A program made the translations under genes and the position numbers. A model generated the notes under the pieces. The model saw only the letters and a program-made list of their open reading frames with translations. It was not told the origin of the DNA and made no database searches. Below, one piece after another: positions 52,618 through 64,000 of a DNA stretch of 64,000 nucleotides; the stretch's first letter is position 1, and each line of letters opens with the position of its first letter. The stretch comes from Ficedula albicollis (lineage: Eukaryota; Chordata; Aves; Passeriformes; Muscicapidae): positions 81,700,935-81,764,934 of the forward strand of contig NC_021674.1 in assembly GCF_000247815.1 (NCBI RefSeq), read 5' to 3'.

Positions 52618-54207
52618 AGTCTTTCTATATTGAACAAGAATGTAAACACAGCATAAGCAAAAATATCAAAACCAGTATGACTTATTTAATGTGATGTGTT
52701 TGCATTTAGAACTCAAATCTTATTTCAAGAATTCTGAACAAAATGTCTGATTTTTTGATTAGTGCAATTTCCAAAACTTTCAGATGCCCACATTCTGATA
52801 AAAATTATAACACCTTGCTTGCTTCTGCACATACACCTGCCTTTGGAATAATGGGAAGGTTTCAGAGCCCATGGCCTGCTTCCCATGAAAGAGGAATGAG
52901 CAAGGACACGTCCAGGGTATAAAGGGATCAACAGGAGGTCTACATGTGGCCTAGACCCCAGTAGCTGCAAGGGATAAGTGTGCACTCTGGCATTCTGTTT
53001 TATGCCAGAGGGCCTCTTCAGTTGCTGTGAGTCCCTGGGTACACTTGGGTTCTGTCCAATTCTGGCAGGGCCAGAATCTGATCTGTGTGATGGGAGGGGA
53101 AGCACCTTTCTTAATTGTGGATGCTACAGAGTCTGTGCTGGTTAGCTGGGCGATAGGTTAAAACAGAATAAGGTTAATTAGAAGTGAAAGTATTGTTTTT
53201 AATATCTAAATATAATAATGTAATCATATATTTGTAAAGCATGGGTGAAGAAATGGAACAAAATCTGTACTTAGTCTATGTACACAAGCATAAATCTACT
53301 TATTGAGAGATAAATACACAGTTCCATTGTAGCACTTGAGGATTTGGGCTTTGTGAAATTCTCCCTTTGCAGACACTGCTGCTAAAGAGAGTCTGACTGA
53401 TATTGCCTAATAATTCACATTCAGGCACCCTTTTCTGGGCATGCACTTGAGTATTTCTCTTGAGGGGACTGTAGTAGCTTTTGAGTGATCTTCGTTTCAA
53501 GATTCTGGGATGTCAGAAGACATTTATTGCCTCACTCGAAAACTCATTTCATCCCTCCTTTTTTCAGAGCTCAGTTTTGCAATTCTTTGTAATTAACTTA
53601 ATGCTTATTTCTCTTCCTCAGATACAGAAGTGTTTTTCCCCTTAAACTAGGAATTATGTCCTGTGAACAATGCTGCTTCAGTGAGCAACAGAACTCTCTT
53701 TCCTCCAGTAAATCATTGGCATATCTGTCACTGTACCTTACATTCAGTATTGCTCTAAATGTTAACAATGCAAAGGAAACAAACATTCAAGTAGATAAAT
53801 GGCCATGGTTCATTACTGGCTGCTGAGTGGTAATACCCATTTGGAGTGATTGCTGTTTAGGGGTGGCTGATCCTGGAGCCTTTTCTTACAAATCTGTGGT
53901 CTGAGTTAGGCTGAGAGTTGCTGTGAAGGTAATTACCCATTGTGTGGCATCAGCAATACACTGATTTCATGTCAAATTTGTTGATCTGTGTTGGCCATCA
54001 GCTCCTTTTCAGGTAGATTGCAGTCTAATAAGCAGCCTTCCTCTTTGTTTTTATGCAAGTATCCTTTATCAAATTACATCCTAATTTTGTTCAGAATTTT
54101 TTTCTTTCTTGGTCATGGCCGTTTTTGTTCCCAACGTGTGTCCTGTTGATGGCCCTTCCCAGCAATATGTTGTCTGTGTAAGGAAGAAGCATGTCTCTGC
54201 TTCCAGT

Positions 54208-54317
54208 CTCTGGGAGAGCAACTGACATATGGGATAGGAACAATCTGTGAACGTGTCATGTGCTCTGGGAGAGCAACTGACATACGGGATAGGAACAATC
54301 TGTGAACGTGTCATGTG
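54208..54317. repeat. 55-bp tandem duplication
   Basis: CTCTGGGAGAGCAACTGACA then GGGATAGGAACAATCTGTGA and ACGTGTCATGTG recur at a 55-bp offset, with one visible substitution. Confidence 0.93.
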
Positions 54318-55665
54318 GAGCCTCTTTCCATATACCTTTATTTTGGCAAGGAATTCTTAACAGTTGTGCTCTGGGTATTCTCTGTATATTGGGCTGCTTT
54401 GCTTGAGGACATTCAGGAACATTTGAGGCATTGTAAAGTTAAAATAGGGTTAAGTATATCCAGACATGCTATTTATAGTAGTTCTTGTAGTTTCTCTTTA
54501 GAGCTGTATTCTTCTGATCTTCCTGAGGGTAGCCTTTAAGTGTTGTGATTTGTATCTTACTCCTTTAGCAGTGAAACAGGGCTAGAAACACTTAAGTGTG
54601 TGTGTGTTACATGTGATAATACAAGTTCTGGGTAAGTCTGTGAGCAGTTAGGCTTTTAGCCCTTGGGGGAGCTTTATGACAATTCTTCTACAGCAAATTA
54701 GTTGAAACTAGATGAAAAAAGTATCTTATAAATGTGTTTGAGTTCCATTAGAGAAGGATACCTCATGCATTTTCTGCTCTGTCCTTTATGGATCATGTGC
54801 ATGTGATTATGTTGGTTCCCTCCACTTTTCTCCACCTACAAATCTGCTGTGCAGACAGAAGAGGTCTTCCTTTCAAGTAACAGGTTCTTGGCAAATAACA
54901 CCTCATGCAAACAGCCTTAGCTGCTGGGAGTGATAATAGTAAATAGAGCTGAAGCGAGAGTGTTGTAAAAATGTATGAAGAAAATTGAAAAAGTGGTTAC
55001 ATGGCAATTTGACCATAACTTGATCTCAGAAAATACATGTGAAGGTACAGGAGGAGGAAAATTGCACTTTTCCCTGTAGAATGCTAGGCAAAACTTTGTC
55101 AAAAGGTCATTGATAGCTGCTTGTATCTCAAATGCATCTAGAGTCTCTCTGAATGGTTTACAGCTTTTGCAGAAATGTTTTCCTATGTAAAAATTTGCTG
55201 CTTATAATTTGAGAGTTGAAAAATTGCTTCCAGAAATTGTTCATTTGATTAGCTTTAGAGGGACAAGAATGAGCTGGAAATTGAGTTTGTGGCTGAAAAC
55301 CTGGAGGATTTGGGTCCTAGTGCTTTTATTACAGTTCATGTATGTTAGCTGTTTATGAAGCTGTTATTGATGTATTCCAGAATGTTGTTTATTTCTCCCA
55401 AGAATGGCTTTCATTCTGTATATAAACTCTAGAGTAATTCACTTCTCATAAAAACATCAAACTGTGTCCCATTTCACTGATTTTTTTTGAATGTCTGAGA
55501 TTTTCGTAGTTTTTCAGTGACTCTTGCCTGTAGAAAACACATGGGACTGCACACATCAGTAATTGATTGACTGAGGAGTGACCAGTGTTTCCCTGGTTTG
55601 TGCTATCTGTAATCTGATTTCTCTGTCCGGAATGGCTAAAAGAGTGGATGTGATTGTAAATGGAA

Positions 55666-55780
55666 CATGAAGGGTGTGGTTTGTTTTTTTGTTTGTTTGT
55701 TTGTTTTTTGTTACCTTCTGCATGAAGGGTGTGGTTTGTTTTTGGGTTTTTTTTGTTTGTTTTTTTTTGTTACCTTCTTG
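55666..55780. repeat. 55-bp tandem duplication with T/GTTT slippage
   Basis: CATGAAGGGTGTGGTTTGTT and GTTACCTTCT appear twice at a 55-bp offset, separated by differing TTTG runs. Confidence 0.9.
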
Positions 55781-57532
55781 AATTATTTCATGGTATTGAG
55801 TTAAGAAAATTGACACCAGGGATGCCATGACTTGCCTTAGAAGAGATGACTGAACAGGCAAAAGTTTTTAAAAGATACAGTCTGATGCCACTCAGGGTTC
55901 TGGGACAGGAAGGAAAAGAATACTTCTCAGAGTCTGATAGACATGTGGAAGTTATAAGCTTCATGAAATTTGATTGCTTAGGCAGCAGACTGCTCTTCAG
56001 TGCTGGTAACATCTTTTTCCACCTCTGGGAAACAGTGTATGCAGCTTTTAAATATAACTGTCAGGAGAAATGTCCTGACTTTCTTGTTTCTTGAAACTAT
56101 ACCTGCCATGTGCAGCAGCCTTTTATGGTAGTTACTTAGGAACTTAGTTCTTGCTCCTAAACACAGATCTGATATATCTTTCTGCTCTTTAGAGCTGTTA
56201 TATTTTTGATATCTAGTCTTTGCTGTTTAAAATTGTCTTAGAAGTACTAATTGAAGTAAACTGTTGGAACAAACTTTTTGTCTACTGAATAAATTCTCAT
56301 ATTTTTGCTCAAAAATTTTGCTCATTTTATCATTCCAGATGAGCTTTTTGCTTAGGTCGCTTTTTTTGGTCCATCTTTTGACATTTCACATTGAAGTCAG
56401 AGGAGGAAGGATTCTGACTGGTTTTTAAAATGGGATTTGCAATCCCAAATCACATATCCATTTGTTGATAATCTAACTGATAGCCTGCTTTTCTTCTTGT
56501 ATATTGTGAAAGATGATGTTGTATTACTACTTGTCTTGCAGGGTACTGCTATTCTTCTCTGCATTAAAAGTGTTAAATACTATCTACATAATAATTGGCA
56601 ATGTAAAAATATGAAATTGACTGTAAGGGCTATTGCTTAACTACTTCTTATGGTCTAATTTTTTAAAGAAAAAATAGATAAATATTCCTTTAAGGTCTTT
56701 GATCACAAACATGCTTTTGAATCAGGATTTGTGATTCTGTAGTATGGTAAAACAAAAATTAATTTCAGGCTTATACCTTTTCCCCATATTCTTCATATTT
56801 ATTTGTGAAACACTGCAATTCAGGTAAACTCAATATTGGTAGTTTTCATGTGTCTTTGGCTCATCATGCTGTAGCTCAGCTCTTTGAGGAATCTTAGGAT
56901 TGGTAATAAGAGAAATGTCAAGTTGGGTGACAAAAAATTGTAAATTAAAAGCAGCAAGACTATCTGAAACTAATTTAAAATGTGTTGTCAGAAGCAACTG
57001 CATTGCCAGGTAGTTAATAACACTTATAGGATGATAGGAATGTAAGAAATGCCATGCTGGGTCAGAGCACTTCAGCATGTAGTTCTGTAACACATCAACA
57101 CTCCAACATCCAGAAATGTTCTTCAGAGTAGTGTGTGAGCACTTTCTTGTAGTGCTCAGCTCTGTAGTTGTATTAAGGATGTCAGAGGATACAGCCCTGC
57201 CTGTTTCCTTTACTGTCTGTTCATTCATCTTTTGATCATCTCTTTGAATAAATACTTTCTGGCCTTCTGGTGCTGTCTGCCTACACAATCAAGTGACAAG
57301 TTCTAGAAGTTCACTCCTGGTATCTAGTACTCTTTTAACCTCCCATGAAATGATGTCTTGCTAGATTTCAGGTGGGGATTAGCAAACTAGAATTGAGAAT
57401 TCCCACCAGATAAATGGGCATGGGGATCCTAAACTATAGCATGCAGTGTTCTTGCTGATTACAGTTAGGGGCTAGACTTACTTGCTGGAAGGAAAACAGC
57501 GTCACATCTACTCAAGTCCTACTATGTATATG

Positions 57533-58037
<505 letters not shown>

Positions 58038-58767
58038 CTCTCATTTTGCTTTCCTTGTAACATTGGTTTGTTTTTTTTTTTTAAAGCCAGGTAGCCTAGA
58101 TACAATAGTGCTGATCTATTGAGGGTAATTTTGTAATCATACATCAAACATAGCAGATTTCCACTTGGATGCTTGCAGTTTGTTTCTCATAGACTTATAA
58201 AGACTGTTGGGTTCGCTTGGGAACTGTAAGTATTCAGCCCCTGTAATGCCTTTAAAATGACGGGATCTATTTGAGCAGGCAGGAATCAAATTATGAGCCA
58301 AGAGTGAAAAAGCAAATCTTATAAAAGCTTATTGGACAGGTGGCTTGTATGAACTACTTAAACCTCAAAACTTGATTTATTTATTGGATTTTAGGATCTT
58401 GGCCTGTTTTAAATGAATTAGCATTTGTTGTTTCTATTGTATTTCTCTATGACAGGCTGTGTAAACTAACAATACTTAACGATTTAAGCTGCCAATTTTA
58501 CTTGAAATATTTTTAAATTGGTAAGGCTAAAGCAAATTGGGAGTGTCTGAATTGAGACCAAAGAAGAAGGGCTTATTTATGAAATCGGTCAGGATGCTTC
58601 CATTTTTGTGTGTGCAGCAACAATAGGATATTGCTGCTGGCTGCCTGTTTTGAGTGCTGTAGCATCAAAGCAGAACAAGCAATTCTTAAGCTGGCTTCTC
58701 TGAGTACTGGCCTTAAGCTATAAACTAAATTATTTGTATAATTAATAAGCATAATAAGTGATACCTA

Positions 58768-59792
58768 CCACAGAATCACAGAGTGGGTAGGGTTGGAAGG
58801 CACCACCGTGGGACCATCTGGTCCAACCTCCTTCCTCAAGCAGGGTCATCCTAGAGCATATGGCACAGAATTGAATCCAGATGGTTCTTGAATTCATCTC
58901 CAGTGAGAGAGACTTCACAACTTGTCTGGGCAATGTGTTCCAATACTCAGTCACCTGTGCTGTAAAAAAGTTCTCCCTCATATTTAGGTTGAACTCCTGC
59001 GCATCAGTTTTTACCCATTGCTGCTTGCCATATTGCTTGGCAGCACTGAGAAGGGCCTGGCTCCAACCTCTGACACCCTCCCTTTCGATACTGATAGAAC
59101 TGATGAGGTCCCCTCTCAGTTGTCTCTTCTCCAGACTGAACAGGCCCAGCTGCTTCTGCCTTTCCTCATAAGAGAGATGCTCCAGTCACCTCACCAACTT
59201 CGTTGTCCTCCACTGGACCTGCTCCAGGAGCTACATGTTTCTCTTGTACTGAGAATTGGACTCCAGATGTGGCATCACCAAAGCTGAGTAGAGAGGCAGG
59301 ATCACCTCCTTTGACCTGTTGGCAGTGTTCTTCCTAATGCACCCCAGGATCCTATTGGCCTTCTTGGCCATATGCTGGCTCATGGACAGCTTGTTGTCCA
59401 CTAGGACCCCCAGGTCCATCTCCCAGCAGGTCAGTCCTCAGCCTGTAGTAGAGCCAGGGGTTACTCTTCCCCAGGTGCAGGACCCTGCATTTGCCGTAGT
59501 TGAATTTCAGAAGACTCCTCTCTGCCCCTCTCTCCACTCTGTCAAAGTCCCTCTGAAGGGCTGCAGAGCCCTCTGGGGTATCAGCCACTCCTCCAGCTTT
59601 GTGTCATCAGTGAACTTGCTTAGGCCTCTGCCCCTCCATCCAAGTCATGGAGGAATAAGTTAAGCTATACTGGGCCCACTACTGAACCTTGGGCGACATC
59701 ACTAGCTACAGCCCTCCAACTAGACCCTGCACCATGGATCAGGACCTTCTAGGATCTCTTCTTTCAGTTCTCAATACACCTCACCGTATGTT
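58768..59792 (-). mobile_element. CR1 LINE, 5'-truncated, minus orientation, about 1 kb
   Basis: The 3' tail lies at 58768 (CAGAATCACAGAGTGGGTAG) and the element extends to about 59790. On the minus strand the decayed ORF2 C-terminal region is recognisable: [16 protein letters not shown] and [15 protein letters not shown] at 59231-59419, and KCRVLHLG at 59352-59588. The frames are broken, so it is inactive. It is the longest LINE copy in the window. Confidence 0.92.
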
Positions 59793-62700
59793 GGCATGAA
59801 TGTTTGAGGAAAACGTAGAGGAAATCTGACTGGAAAGCTGGGAAGGGTTGTTCCAGGGAATAAAATTGTGCAGAATTTTAGAGCTTCAGCCAAATAATTT
59901 CCAAAAGACTGGACTATTAGATCCACTCAGAAGTGAGATGTTGGATTGGCCATGCCTATTTTCCCACTGTATATGTCCATGAGAGTAACAGCCCAATAGC
60001 TGTTCTTGCAGGGAGATGAATATTTTAGCTTTAAATGCCTTCATTTAGTTTTCCACTTCTGTCACTCACCTGCCAAAGACTCTCAAATTCACCTTCAACA
60101 TACCTCTTTTGCTCTCTGGAAGCAATTTGGAGTGACATCTGTAAGGCCCCAAAAACTTGCTTGACAAAACTCTTAAAAGGACTTACAGGTTTTTTTGTAC
60201 TCTGACTTAGATGCACAGAAAGAATACTGATAAGAGATTCTGAAGAGGTCAAGAAAATAAAAAAAAAATAACTGGCAACTTTGGAAAACCAGAGAACTTC
60301 GACAAAAGTTTAGAGCAGTATTCAATCAACATAAAAGCAACTTCTCAAAGCATTAACTTAGCAACCTCCAATCCCATCCAATTTTACTCTAAACTACGAG
60401 AAGAAGGAATCGGTAGAAGAAAAAGAAGGACAAAAAGGTCCATAAAAGAACAAGTATAGCTACCACTCCTGGCTCCAGTGGTGTTCAGCTGATAGAAATT
60501 TCAGTAAAAGGTGGGGTCAAGATGTGCTCACTGCATGTCCTGGCTTAGATATCTTTTGGCTTTGCTGGGCCCATCCCCCAGGTGTGACTTCTGGTATCTG
60601 GGCCATTCTGGGCTAGAATGGGGCTCCAGAGGCGAGTGTGGAGCGTTGCCTCTGGTGTGCCAGGGATTGGCGGCCTCTGCAGGGCTGGGATACAGGCCTG
60701 GGGGCGTGTGGGGCATCACTTCCTGAAAGGCAAGGCTTGACCTGCCTCTTCCCAAACACACAGGCACCTGAAGTGTATCGAGCCAGCAATCCTTTCATCC
60801 TCAGAGCATCTTAGCATAGAGATGCTGATACCACTTAGCACACTGCTACCACAGTCTTGATTGAACTGTTTTTCAACCATTTATGAATTATCAAGAGTGG
60901 TTTTATTTCTTCACCTATGATGTGTTGTCCTACATCTGAAGTCCATTCTGATTAACTTTCTGTACAGAATGTTTATAGCTGTCTTGTTTTCAGCTGTTGC
61001 ATCTCCTGTTTGAACAAGGTCATCTAATTAAAGACTTCTCATTGACCTCGTGTTTGTGACAGAGTTTTTCCATGCCTACTTCACTTCCTTCTATCAAAAG
61101 TCTGTTTTAGCCTGTCTTTAACATCAATTCCTGCATCAGCATTGACTTGGTTTGAACGTAGATTTGTGTCTTCCATCTAAATCCCCTTTCTATTTCTTTT
61201 TTCTTCTTCTGCTCTTGCTCATGTCCAGAGCTGCATGCCTCCCTTATCCTGTATCTTGTGCTTCTAAGCTGAGACTAGCTTCCCCTTTTCCTTAAAATTT
61301 TAAGAAAGCTCATAAAACTAAGGAGCCAAAACAATCTGCATTCACTAATCTGACTGTGTCAAGGTGCATGTGTGTGGTGCAGCCCCCACAAGGTTGGTGT
61401 GTGATTCCTCCTGCTGTGCCTCGTGTCTGCAGCCAGAGAGCAGGACTCTGGACAGCTCTGCCTAAGAGCTGCCAAGGGCTCCATCAGCGTCAGCCAGGGT
61501 TAAACAGGCACTGCTAAATCTCTGCTGTAGCAGAAAGGGGAAAGCTTCAGAATAGTTGAAAGGGAAAACTTGGGAAGTAGCTCTGAGGAGAGGAGGTGTT
61601 AAAACTAGGAACAGTTTTGGGAAGGGTGGAGGGTTTTTTATGGAAAACTTCCTGTGCAGAGGAAAACTGACAGACATGTGGGGACACATACTGGCAGGGG
61701 ACTTGGAAAAGGGGCTAGTGGAAAGCTGAGTCTTTCCAGATATGCAGTCGGTCTACTGTGATTTTCCAAAATGAGCTGTAGGATGTAGTAAAATATATAA
61801 AAAAATCTATACTGGTTTAGGATTTTGACTTAACTCGAATTTTATTTTTGGGAGAGGAAGCTGTGCTCTTGGCTGCTGGTTTTATTTATTTAGGATATAA
61901 TTGCTTGTTAAATTTGACTTCTCGCCACATCTGATGCTTCAATTTTGTTCTACCTGCATAGAGGAAGCTTCTATACGATTTTTGCAAGAGGTATATTTTT
62001 CTGTGGAGAGGGAAAATGGTGATAAAAATAAATATCTTCTATTAAAATTGTGAATTCAGTGTGAAAGGGAAAATACAGCACGTATGAAATTCTAACTTTA
62101 GTCATTAGGCTTTTGTTTGGCAATGGTTTAGATAGAAATAATAGAAAGAATAAATTGTGCTGTCAGCAAATTCAGGATTAACCACTTCTACTATTTGTGG
62201 TGTTCCTTGCTTTGCTGCAGGTAATTGCATCTTGAAATACTGAATTTCCTTCTCTTCTGAAGTCAGTACATCAGGAAAAAAACAACTTCAAAGCTGAGAT
62301 ATTTTTGTGAAGAGTACAGCATTTTTTTTGTACAGCAGGATAACTTCTCCCTTTGGATTCAGACATAATGTTCTGGAGTGCCTGGTATTTGAATATTTCT
62401 ATATGGAATATCAACATTGCTGTGGAAGAGATTTAATTTTACCCAAAGGTTTAAAAATCAGAGGCCAGAAAACATTTACATCTTTATATTGTTCTGAAAA
62501 TCCATTTCAACTTCAGAAATGCCCCCCTGCTTGGTATAAAAGGACTTAAAAAGGGAATTAAAGTTTATGGAGCATGTATAAATCTTCATGTGGCACAGCT
62601 GGTAGGAATAACCTTTGTGAGAACACCCAGGCAAGTGTTTTATACTGTGGCTAGGGAACTTGGAGCTTTATGTACAGGGTAACTGGAGTGCCATCTCATC

Positions 62701-64000
62701 ATGCAGACCATTGGTTCATTCAACTTTGATTTAATTTGATTTTTTTTTCTTAAATAATTTTTCTCTGCCACTTGCCTGGGTTTGTTATGCTGACAAAACC
62801 AATGGCTATTCTATAGCCCTGAATGTACACCTGTTTCAATACTGTTAGGGCAGGGTATCCAAGACACCGTCCCTCTGGTACCAGTGACAGTGTTGAGGCT
62901 GCTGGTTCGTGTGACAGTGGCAGTGAGCTCATATTAGGGCTGTATTTTCTACATAGTGCTTAATTCCTGTGGTTTGTGATTAGAGCCTTTCCTGGGGACT
63001 GTGGTGTGACCATTAGTAACAAGGCAAGGGGCTACCACATTGCTAACTGGGTTTGCTGCTGCCTGTCTGCCACTCTCCCTGCACAGCCTAGGTGGGAAAC
63101 TCACGTTGTCTTGCAGAAGCCAACCCTGCTTTTCAGTCGTGGTCTTAGGTGAGGTTACTGCACCAACTGCTTGCCTTGCTTTTGCATCCCAGGCAGCTGA
63201 GCCAGTTGACAGTCAAGTCCTCAGCTGCTGCAGTTTAGAGCATATGGTTGAAAGCAAATTGTTGCCAATTTTGGATTGCTTAAAGACACTGTCCGTTGAA
63301 CCATGACTGCTTAGGAAATGAGTGATGAGCAGTTCAGGTGTCCAGGCAGGGTCAAGGGTGCTGCTGAGACCAGAAGCTTCATCAGCTATCTCACCCCTGC
63401 TCATCCATCAGGTCACTGAGTGCCAAAACTGAGTAATATAAATACCTCCCAGTGTGCTCACAGTGCACAGAAATAGCAGGTTACACCAGCTTTACAGCAT
63501 TTGAGCGTTGGCTCTGAATGTCTTCTTTTTTTCACCTGTAACTACTAATTTTTTAAAAAAACTTGCTTAATAAACCTATGCTGATTTATCATAATTGTGT
63601 CTGTCAGTCCATTTCTAATGACTAGATGCATGAATTTCAGCAGTCCCTTCCCTAAGGCCACATTAGTCAGTATAAGCTCAGACTGATATGTTGAACAATT
63701 TTTTTCCCATCTCATAAGGAAGTGTAAAAAATTTATGGTGTTGCTTTAACAAGGCCCACTGAGATTTGGGATTATATATTTAAGCCCTTATTGAAGACAA
63801 AAACTTTCCTATGTTTACCCATGCAGAGCAAAGCTGCTCTTCAGACAGCACTTTAAAACTGAAGAGAATTCGATAAACATAGAATTGAAATCATAGAGAA
63901 AGGTATGAGGTATCTTCTCTCTCAATTCATTTACTGCAAAGCCGCAGTTACTATTAACAAATGTAAAATGTAAATTTGAGTTGCAGCAGCTCTTGAATTT
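59793..64000. other. Right end of the window, no recognised gene
   Basis: Mixed sequence with G+C-moderate patches at about 60510-60770 and 61370-61690. These may be old repeat fragments, but I could not assign them. The usual final UBE3D exons were not found here. Confidence 0.5.

Larger units (their letters stand above)
52618..57480. other. Sequence downstream of the last visible UBE3D segment
   Basis: AT-rich, probably the long last introns of UBE3D. Holds 55-bp duplications at 54208 and 55666. A weak ancient-repeat signature lies at about 57030-57290 (AGAAATGCCATGCTGGGTCAG). No exon is recognised. Confidence 0.5.

Noticed and set aside
56830..57288. 152-codon minus-strand open frame
   Set aside because: No family resemblance. 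It overlaps a weak ancient-repeat signature.
59231..59588. Reverse-transcriptase-like peptide segments
   Set aside because: They belong to a decayed CR1 LINE and are not a host gene.

Overview
This is a vertebrate nuclear window, almost certainly from a bird and probably a passerine. It is intron-rich. The dated repeats are CR1 LINE pieces plus LTRs resembling the zebra-finch endogenous retrovirus LTR families. Its two genes are split into short exons with GT/AG borders. I identified families by eye against remembered vertebrate proteins; no search was run.

Left half (1-23.9 kb, minus strand): the 5' part of DOP1A (DOPEY1). Eight coding exons (12770 down to 1052) join in phase to 366 codons plus 1 nt, starting at the true N-terminus. 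The rest of this protein of about 2,460 residues lies off the left edge. A non-coding first exon probably sits in the CpG island at about 23.9-25.2 kb, which a 715-bp N gap interrupts.

Middle (23.9-30.7 kb): a head-to-head promoter region about 5 kb wide with two CpG islands, one for each gene. Between them lie nested CR1 fragments and a minus-strand LTR.

Right half (29.3-64 kb, plus strand): UBE3D (UBE2CBP/H10BH), a HECT-like E3 ubiquitin ligase. Exons 1-8 (29310-50770) join in phase to about 335 codons. The usual C-terminal exons were not found and may lie beyond the right edge. Two further ORF segments with phase-compatible splice sites (51080-51149 and 52519-52617) could form an alternative C-terminus. 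DOP1A and UBE3D act in unrelated pathways (membrane trafficking and ubiquitin transfer); their neighbourhood is the conserved vertebrate gene order.

Several places look like assembly problems: a 551-base G homopolymer, a 77-base G run between two copies of the same 17-mer in UBE3D intron 1, and a 617-N gap that splits UBE3D exon 2 although the flanking codons appear to need almost no missing sequence. The introns also carry an unusual number of recent two-copy tandem duplications (38-111 bp) and a perfect 83-copy TATATG array. I saw no tRNA, rRNA, CRISPR array or prokaryote-like system.
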